The notes beneath the pieces were generated by a model that saw only the letters and a list, made by a program, of their open reading frames with translations, searched no databases and was not told where the DNA came from. From assembly GCA_903873545.1 (NCBI GenBank), contig CAIQPA010000571.1, forward strand, positions 1-10,460: a stretch of 10,460 bases of DNA, written 5' to 3'. The position numbers were made by a program, and so were the translations under genes. Numbering within the stretch: position 1 is the first letter of the stretch; each line of letters begins with the position of its first letter. Source of the DNA: an uncultured delta proteobacterium (GTDB taxonomy: Bacteria > Myxococcota_A > Bradymonadia > REDH01). Positions 4,942 through 10,460 of the stretch are shown here, one piece after another.

Positions 4942-7900
4942 TTACGGCCCCGTGACCGTCACGGTGATGGCGTCGCCACCAACCACCACGCCCTGCCGGT
5001 TGACCGCCTCCAACTCCACCGTCTGCGACCCCACCGGGAGCGACAGCGTGAGCTGCCAGTGAGAGGTGTCGAGCCACGAGATCGCGAGCGGTGTCGTGCG
5101 GCCCCCGATACGAATGCTCGCCACATCGAGCCAGCCCACGCCTTCGAGGACCACCGTGCTGCCTGCGATGCTGAAGTCGGCTCCGCCATTGGTGGTCACC
5201 GCGAAGCCCTGCAGCGGAACCGTCGCCAGCACGCCATCCGAGGCATCGTTCATCACGAAGTCGGCCCGCTCCATCAGGAAGTCGAGGTAGCCCTCGAAGG
5301 GCTGGTTCGGCAGCAGCGCGGCGAGGCGTTCGGTCGAGCGCGCCATGGTCGTCTCGTTGTAGACATCCTCGATGAGGTTCTGGAGCTTCACGTAGAAGGC
5401 GCGCTCTGTGCCGGGAAGTTCGAAGAGCCGGAAGAGCTCGCGGCTCGCCACCACCGAGCCGTAGGGGGTCACGATGAAGTCTAGGTCGTGGGGGAAGAGC
5501 AGCATGCGACCGTCGGAGGGACGATGGTAGAGCTGGGCGTTGTGCTGCGAGCCGTCGCCATACTGGTCCACGGCTCCCGCGAGCGCCATGAGCGCAAAGG
5601 AGGTGAGCCACTGGTCCACGTCGATGACCCGTCGAATCTCCGGCTCGAAGAGCGGCGCCGCTAGGTCGAAGGCCTTCGCCATCGCGATGATGCCGCTGAA
5701 GTCGTCGCGCCCGCGGTTGTTCTTGATGAGGAAGTTGTAGCGGTAGTCGTCGGCCCGGTCGCCGAGCGAGGTGAGGCTGGTGCCGACCACATTGTCGGGC
5801 TGCGGCAACTTGTCGCCGGTCGGGGTGCCGTCCACGGTTGTCGTCGGGTAGTAGATGAGCTCATACTCGAAGACGGTGCCGTCGGAGCCCGAGGCGAACT
5901 GGTTATCGAGCATGAGGTCGCCGAACCGGCCGGTCTGAAGGCCCGCGGTGCCCGAGTGTTCGGGACGCGGCGCGATGAGGCGAACGGCATCGTTGTACTC
6001 TGCCGCGAGCGAGCCCGCGTTGGCCATCGCGATGTCGAGCAGAAGCTCTCGCTGGCCTGTGTTGACGCCCTGCGAACGGTCGAGGGAGACGCTCGAGAGC
6101 ACGCCGCGAAGCTGTTGCATCGGGTCGAAGGCCACGTTGAAGCCGAGGCGCGCGCTCTCCGGGCGACCACGCTCGCTGCCCTTCGCGCGAACCCCCACAT
6201 TGAAGAAGGCTTCACGCTCGTCGTAGATGAGGGTGGCGCCGGTCCGCGCGTTGCTCATGACATTCGTGGAGGCGACGAAGGCGTCGCTGTCGGCCGCCGT
6301 CATCAGCAGCCGCACGGTGTGGTTCGGAGCCGGTGCGAGCGGCGTGGCGACCGCGAAGAGCGCACGGGCGTCGGGCCCCGCGGCAGGGAAGTCTGCGGTG
6401 GCGCCGAGGGCGTCGTTGGCCGTGACCCAGAACTGCACGAGCGTGCCATCCACCATGCCTGGCAGCACTGCCTCGTACCGTCCGTCGCCTCGCGCCTCCA
6501 TCGGCGTCGGCTCGGCGGCGCCTCCGTTGGCAGAGGTCCAGAGCGTGACCGCGCTCACGCCGTCCGGGTCTGCGGCCGCGATGCTCACGCGGACGGGCTC
6601 ATCAGGCGCAGGAACAACGGGCGTGACCTTGAGCCCCGTGAAGGTCGGCCCGATGTTGTCAACTGCGCGGCTGTTCGCGCCGCCCGCTGTGCCTCCGATG
6701 GCCGGGCGCGCGAGCCGCGTCGTCTGCGCGAGGCGGTTGAAGTAGAGGCGGGTGTTGAGGTTGGCGCTGCCGGCGACCCAACGGGCGCGAAAGGAGATTT
6801 CGTAGGTGCGGCCGTTCTGCACGCTCAGGCCGTTGGAGAGCGTTGCCGAGATCTGGTTGTGCATGTGGTCGGTGGCGCCTGTTGCAACGATGCGCAGCAC
6901 GCCGTTTGCCGCATCGTCCGGGTCTACATCGAGCCGGCTGTCCGCATGCGTTCCGATGAGGCGCCAGCCTGCGAGCGGGGCTCCAAAGTCGCCGCCCTCG
7001 AGCATCTCGACAGGCGTGCCGCCGGGGTCTTCGACGACGTGCAGGTCGTCGATCAGCACCTCGCCCTCCGACAGCATGCCGACGATGAACTCTTTCCAGG
7101 TGCTGTCGCTGCCCACGGGGCTCCGCGCGGCAACGCCTCGGTAGCGGACCTCCTGCCAGACGGCCCGCGCCGACTCATCGCTCGCCGCCCAGGCCTCGGG
7201 CTGTGCGTTATCAGCGTCGGGGTCGCGGAGCTCGAGGCTCGAGCCGCCGCCGGCGGCAAGCTCCGGCCAGCGGCCATCGGTGGCATAGCGAACCTCGTCG
7301 ACCGTCACGCCGCAGATGTCGCGCAGCTCGAGCCGTTCGCCCGCGGAGGAGAGGCTCCCGTTGGTCGGGCCGATCGCCGCGACACCGGGGTGGTCGAGCA
7401 TGAACCCGATGGGGTCCGCGGCAACCACGAGATAGCCACCGGGCGCGATCGTCGTGCCGAGCGGGAAGTTGTAGACCAGCGCATCGACGAAGCTCCAACG
7501 GTCGAGCGAGACAGCCGTTTCGCCCCGGTTGTAGAGCTCAATCCAGTCGCCCGGGTCCGACGCGGCTGGGTCGTCCTGGAGGTCGCTGACCATCAGTTCC
7601 GAGATGACGATGTCGCCCGTCACCGGCGGTGCAATCGGCGCATCCGCCGCAGCATCGACGAGCCCTTCGACGGTCATCGAGAAGCGGAGATCGTTCCCCG
7701 AAGCGGCGCGATGCACCTCAACGGCGATGAGGTTCTCGCCGGGCACCAGGAGGTCGGCGGGTATGGTCAGGGTCTGCAGGCCGCGTCCGGCGCCAAGCGC
7801 TTGCGTGACGCTGTCGATGACGCCGGCCGGCATGTTCTCGCGGAGCAGCTCTACACCGTTGAGATAGACCACTGCGCCATCGGCTGCGTCGAGTTTGAGC

Positions 7901-9513
7901 TCCAACCCGCGAAGTTGGCTCAGCAGGCTCTCGTCGACCTCTACCCGGGTCCGGAACCAGCTCGTGATGGAGGCGGGCGCCACGGTTCCGCCTTCGGGAA
8001 CGACCGGTTCCAGGAGGCGGAAGAGGGCATAGGTCTCGTTGCGGTTGATCTGGGAATTGCTGGCAAAGGTATCGGACCAGACAGGGCGGCCTGTCGTGAA
8101 TGCGCTGCCCGTCACGCCGCCCCACGGTTCGCCGGTGCTGGCCTGATCGACGGCCGGCGCGGCGAAGGAGCCCGCAGCGACCGAGGCGCTGATGAGCGCG
8201 GAGAGCACGCCGGGATCCGGCGCTGCGGCAGAGAGGCTGCCGCCGGGCGTTGCCCCGTTCGGACCCAGCACGAACTGCATCGTGCTGCGTGCAGTGAAGA
8301 GCGTCGCTGCGTCGGGGCGGGTGACCTCGCCGACCACCATCTGGGGCGAGCCGCTGTCGCCAAGCGACTCCCAGGCCGCAACCCAGAGCAGCTCGCCCGG
8401 CGCGGCGTCGAGCGGAAACGACTCCACCGAGGTCCAGTCGCTGACCGCATCGCGTCCGACCAGTCGTAGCCCCTCTCCGTTCGGTCCGCCGAGGTAGAGC
8501 GCGAAGTGGTTGTCTGCCGTGAACTTCGCGACGGGCTGGTCGGCCGCGAAGGCGAAGGGGCCCCGCTCCGTTACCCAGCTCGCATCATCGAAGGTCGGGT
8601 CGGATGCGCCCCCGAGCGAGAGCGCGGCTGTCTCATCCTGCCTGCGCCAGGCGGCATCGGGGGTGAGGAGCTGCGCCCGTCCATTCACGATGGCGGCATT
8701 GGGGACGCCCGGCGTGCCGCCAAGCGCTGCGCTCTGCGCCCAGTTCTCCGCGAGCGCCGACCAGCTGTCGCGCTCCGTCTTGGCGAGCGTGAAGCCTGCA
8801 TCGACCGCGGGCCACGGCGTGCTCGCTGTCCAGACCATCGCATCCATGATGCGGTCGGCATTGTTGCGGAGCTCGAGCTGTCCGCCGCTCGCAGGCAGGC
8901 GGCCCGTCAGGGGGCCGAAGGTGGCCGGCGCCAGCGTGGCAACGGCGACGACGAGCTGCTGACCGCCGAGCAGCATGCTGCCCTCGGGGAAGATGTAGGT
9001 CGCCGAACCGGCGATGCGCCATCCAGACATGTCGAGGTCGAGCGCCTGCTGGTTGGTGATCTCAATCCAGGCTGCGCCTGCGTCGCCGCCGCTCGGGGTC
9101 ACGCCGAGCTCGTTGAAGACGGCTGCGCCGCCGGCCCGCCGCGGGCTCCGCGTCCAGACGGGCTCGGGTGTGCAGACGGGGGTCGTGTCGGGTTCAACGG
9201 TGGTGTCGGTGGTGTCTTCGACCGAGGTGTCGTCAACGGTGGTGTCTTCGACCGAGGTGTCGTCGACGGAGGTGTCCTCCACCGCGGTGTCGTCGACGGA
9301 GGTGTCGGGAGAGGTATCTGCGCCGGTGTCGTCGGCGGCGACGTCTGCGAAGGGGTCGGTCCCGTCGGCGCCGCTGCCGGTGTCTTCCAAGACCGAGAGT
9401 TCAGGCGCCCGGGCTGTACCGTTGTCGCCGCCGCAGGCCGCCGCGGTGATGAGGAGGCAGGGCAACAGCCGTAGGGCGGCATTGTGAAGAAGATGGCAGG
9501 AAGATGTGCGCAA
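4942..9513 (-). CDS. Large lipoprotein with lamin-tail domains and a CotH-kinase-like domain
   Basis: This 1523-residue modular protein is probably on the cell surface. Residues 1-26 form a signal peptide ending at lipobox-like AAAC (Cys27). Residues 40-112 are an Asp/Thr/Ser/Val linker with three 10-residue repeats. The first lamin-tail-like domain spans about 130-270 (VFNELGVTPSGGDAGAAWIE). About 275-620 is a beta-rich region with YLNGVELLRENMPAG (550-564) and ENLIAVEVHR (593-602). The second lamin-tail domain spans about 632-775 (IVISELMVSDL, DWIELYNRG). Residues 780-935 resemble a CBM4/9-like jelly roll, and 955-1052 an Ig/FN3-like module. The CotH-like domain spans about 1060-1425, with VRAKGSERGR (1108-1117), IDVDQWLTSFALMALAG (1297-1313), HNAQLYH (1324-1330) and the kinase signature LFPHDLDF (1339-1346; Asp1343/Asp1345). 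A beta domain of the kind that often ends such proteins spans 1430-1523. CotH proteins are atypical secreted kinases; the substrate here is unknown. The start is TTG at 9513 without a clear Shine-Dalgarno, chosen because it is the only in-frame start that gives a full signal peptide. Confidence 0.88.
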   Translation of the reverse strand: MRTSSCHLLHNAALRLLPCLLITAAACGGDNGTARAPELSVLEDTGSGADGTDPFADVAADDTGADTSPDTSVDDTAVEDTSVDDTSVEDTTVDDTSVEDTTDTTVEPDTTPVCTPEPVWTRSPRRAGGAAVFNELGVTPSGGDAGAAWIEITNQQALDLDMSGWRIAGSATYIFPEGSMLLGGQQLVVAVATLAPATFGPLTGRLPASGGQLELRNNADRIMDAMVWTASTPWPAVDAGFTLAKTERDSWSALAENWAQSAALGGTPGVPNAAIVNGRAQLLTPDAAWRRQDETAALSLGGASDPTFDDASWVTERGPFAFAADQPVAKFTADNHFALYLGGPNGEGLRLVGRDAVSDWTSVESFPLDAAPGELLWVAAWESLGDSGSPQMVVGEVTRPDAATLFTARSTMQFVLGPNGATPGGSLSAAAPDPGVLSALISASVAAGSFAAPAVDQASTGEPWGGVTGSAFTTGRPVWSDTFASNSQINRNETYALFRLLEPVVPEGGTVAPASITSWFRTRVEVDESLLSQLRGLELKLDAADGAVVYLNGVELLRENMPAGVIDSVTQALGAGRGLQTLTIPADLLVPGENLIAVEVHRAASGNDLRFSMTVEGLVDAAADAPIAPPVTGDIVISELMVSDLQDDPAASDPGDWIELYNRGETAVSLDRWSFVDALVYNFPLGTTIAPGGYLVVAADPIGFMLDHPGVAAIGPTNGSLSSAGERLELRDICGVTVDEVRYATDGRWPELAAGGGSSLELRDPDADNAQPEAWAASDESARAVWQEVRYRGVAARSPVGSDSTWKEFIVGMLSEGEVLIDDLHVVEDPGGTPVEMLEGGDFGAPLAGWRLIGTHADSRLDVDPDDAANGVLRIVATGATDHMHNQISATLSNGLSVQNGRTYEISFRARWVAGSANLNTRLYFNRLAQTTRLARPAIGGTAGGANSRAVDNIGPTFTGLKVTPVVPAPDEPVRVSIAAADPDGVSAVTLWTSANGGAAEPTPMEARGDGRYEAVLPGMVDGTLVQFWVTANDALGATADFPAAGPDARALFAVATPLAPAPNHTVRLLMTAADSDAFVASTNVMSNARTGATLIYDEREAFFNVGVRAKGSERGRPESARLGFNVAFDPMQQLRGVLSSVSLDRSQGVNTGQRELLLDIAMANAGSLAAEYNDAVRLIAPRPEHSGTAGLQTGRFGDLMLDNQFASGSDGTVFEYELIYYPTTTVDGTPTGDKLPQPDNVVGTSLTSLGDRADDYRYNFLIKNNRGRDDFSGIIAMAKAFDLAAPLFEPEIRRVIDVDQWLTSFALMALAGAVDQYGDGSQHNAQLYHRPSDGRMLLFPHDLDFIVTPYGSVVASRELFRLFELPGTERAFYVKLQNLIEDVYNETTMARSTERLAALLPNQPFEGYLDFLMERADFVMNDASDGVLATVPLQGFAVTTNGGADFSIAGSTVVLEGVGWLDVASIRIGGRTTPLAISWLDTSHWQLTLSLPVGSQTVELEAVNRQGVVVGGDAITVTVTGP
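9211..9300 (-). repeat. Three exact-length 30-bp tandem repeats in the lipoprotein linker
   Basis: Units lie at 9211-9240, 9241-9270 and 9271-9300, each beginning ggtgtc on the plus strand. The first two differ at only two positions near the end. The coding strand gives SVDDTAVEDT, SVDDTSVEDT and TVDDTSVEDT (residues 72-101). Partial copies of the motif flank the array. It is a flexible acidic spacer and a likely site of copy-number variation. Confidence 0.85.
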
Positions 9514-9716
9514 GGTGGCACCGTGCAGAGAGCGTGGGAGGCCCCGCGCCTTAGCAGCCTCCGTTAGGTTCCGCGAAGATGCGGGGGCAATCTGTTGGAC
9601 GCACCGCCTCTAGGGTCGGCGATGCGCACCGACGCCCGAGCCAGCCCGGCCTGCCTGCCGCAATCAGCTGCGAGGCGGGGAATGGCCCCTCTCGCGCCTT
9701 CCGAGCCGTGCGGTGG
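9514..9716. other. Intergenic gap between AbgT and CotH-domain genes
   Basis: These 203 bases contain no convincing small gene, terminator with T-tract or AT-rich promoter. A GGAGG is present on the minus strand about 45 bases before the TTG start at 9513, too far to serve it. Whether the CotH-domain gene is co-transcribed with the transporter cannot be told. Confidence 0.4.
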
Positions 9717-10460
9717 CTATCCCGGGGGCGCGAAGCCGAGCGGGGCGCCCGGCCCGAGCGGCCAGCCCGCGGCCCACCAGAGGAGCAGCAGGGCGGTCCA
9801 AGCGAAGAAGAAGACGACGCTGTAGGGGAGCATCAAGCCAATGAGGCTCCCGAGCCCCGCCCGCGCGTTGTACTTCTGCAGCACCGCGAGGATGATGAGA
9901 AGGTAGCTGTTGAGCGGGGTGATGATGTTCACCACGCTGTCGCCGATGCGATAGGCGGCCGTCGTGAGCTCCGGGCTGATGCCGGCCATCATGAACATGG
10001 GGATGAAGATGGGGGCCATCACGCCGAACTTGCTGAGCATGCCGCTCAGCGCGAAGTCACCCACCACGACCAGGAGCACGAAGAGGCTCAGGAAGAGCGG
10101 CACGGGAAGGTCGGCCTGCACGAGAAGCGAGCCGCCCGCGTAGGCGAGCATCCGGTCGAGCCGCGTGTAGGCGAAGTAGTTCACGAACTGCGCCATGAAG
10201 AAGGCAATCGTGAGCACGGGCACGATGCTCTCCACGCCGTGGTAGAGCGCATCGACGAACTCCCGCTGGCTCCGGAGCCGACCCACGACGAAGCCGTAGA
10301 TGAGGCCCGGGATCAGGAAGGCGAAAAAGATGATGGGCACGATGACATGCGACCAGCGCTCGCCGGGCGTCTCGGCGAGGCGAGGCCGCGCAGCCGTCTC
10401 GGCCACGAGCAACGGGTCGCGCGCCAGGATGTCGTGCGGTGGCGCCGCGGTCGTCGCGCC
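9717..10460 (-). CDS. AbgT-family transporter, C-terminal part (5' truncated by window edge)
   Basis: The frame is open from the right edge for 247 codons to TAG at 9717-9719. It is an inner-membrane protein of the AbgT family, which includes E. coli AbgT (p-aminobenzoyl-glutamate uptake) and Neisseria MtrF (linked to antimetabolite efflux). About six hydrophobic segments are visible. The family signature is the stretch ELTTAAYRIGDSVVNIITPL (local residues 164-183), followed by QKYNARAGLGSLIGLMLPYS and the C-terminal GWPLGPGAPL, all close to what I recall of E. coli AbgT. APIFIPMFMMAGISPE precedes the signature. A TTG at 10412 could mimic a start, but the frame continues to the edge without a stop and family members are about 500 residues, so the rest lies outside the window. 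Uptake versus export, and the substrate, cannot be decided here. The next gene downstream begins 203 bases away. Confidence 0.92.
   Translation of the reverse strand, partial: GATTAAPPHDILARDPLLVAETAARPRLAETPGERWSHVIVPIIFFAFLIPGLIYGFVVGRLRSQREFVDALYHGVESIVPVLTIAFFMAQFVNYFAYTRLDRMLAYAGGSLLVQADLPVPLFLSLFVLLVVVGDFALSGMLSKFGVMAPIFIPMFMMAGISPELTTAAYRIGDSVVNIITPLNSYLLIILAVLQKYNARAGLGSLIGLMLPYSVVFFFAWTALLLLWWAAGWPLGPGAPLGFAPPG

Noticed and set aside
4676..5611. 311-codon minus-strand frame ending in the Cys-rich peptide
   Set aside because: Its first 220 or so codons overlap the real CotH-domain gene in another frame and look random (Arg/Pro/Ala-rich). Only the last 25 codons, after the ATG at 4753, are plausible as a leader frame.
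5956..8469. Long plus-strand open frame (837 codons)
   Set aside because: It is antisense to the CotH-domain gene, with an Arg/Ala/Gly-rich composition and no recognisable motif. The minus-strand frame has clear domains.

Overview
The window is GC-rich and tightly packed, and five of its six main genes lie on the minus strand. Three of those encode secreted lipoproteins whose lipobox cysteine is followed by a long Asp/Thr/Glu/Ser/Gly-rich linker. That architecture, the very high GC, the CotH/lamin-tail modular protein and the GTG/TTG starts suggest a Myxococcota/Bradymonadales-like delta-proteobacterial lineage. This is an inference from style; no marker gene is present to prove it.

Layout from left to right. 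Bases 1-139 (+) hold the last 45 codons of an unrecognised gene. Converging on it with an 18-base gap is an SDR-family oxidoreductase (158-1111, -). Next come two adjacent minus-strand lipoprotein genes, transcribed 4575->3139 and then 3080->1308. Both are built like two-domain rhodaneses (thiosulfate sulfurtransferase type). The promoter-distal copy keeps a cysteine at the expected active-site position (Cys467), while the promoter-proximal copy has lost it. Upstream of this pair (4576-4820) is a compact leader region. It has promoter-like sequence, a 25-codon reading frame rich in cysteine codons (three consecutive TGT), a stem-loop inside that frame, and a GC-rich hairpin with a T-rich tail ending just before the ribosome binding site of the first lipoprotein gene. 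This looks like a cysteine-sensing transcription attenuator controlling a sulfurtransferase-like lipoprotein operon, and it is the most interesting item in the window.

Farther upstream on the same strand is a 1523-residue lipoprotein (4942-9513) with two lamin-tail-like domains, a beta-rich middle and a CotH-kinase-like domain. At the right edge is the C-terminal 247 residues of an AbgT-family membrane transporter (9717-10460, -).

How the parts may work together. The leader is expected to let RNA polymerase through when charged Cys-tRNA is scarce, so the two envelope rhodanese-like proteins would be made under sulfur or cysteine limitation. The SDR, CotH protein and AbgT transporter show no clear functional link to that unit. 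No stretch longer than 300 bases lacks a gene. The gaps at 1112-1307 and 9514-9716 hold no RNA gene or clear terminator that I can see. No tRNA, rRNA, CRISPR array or insertion sequence was seen.
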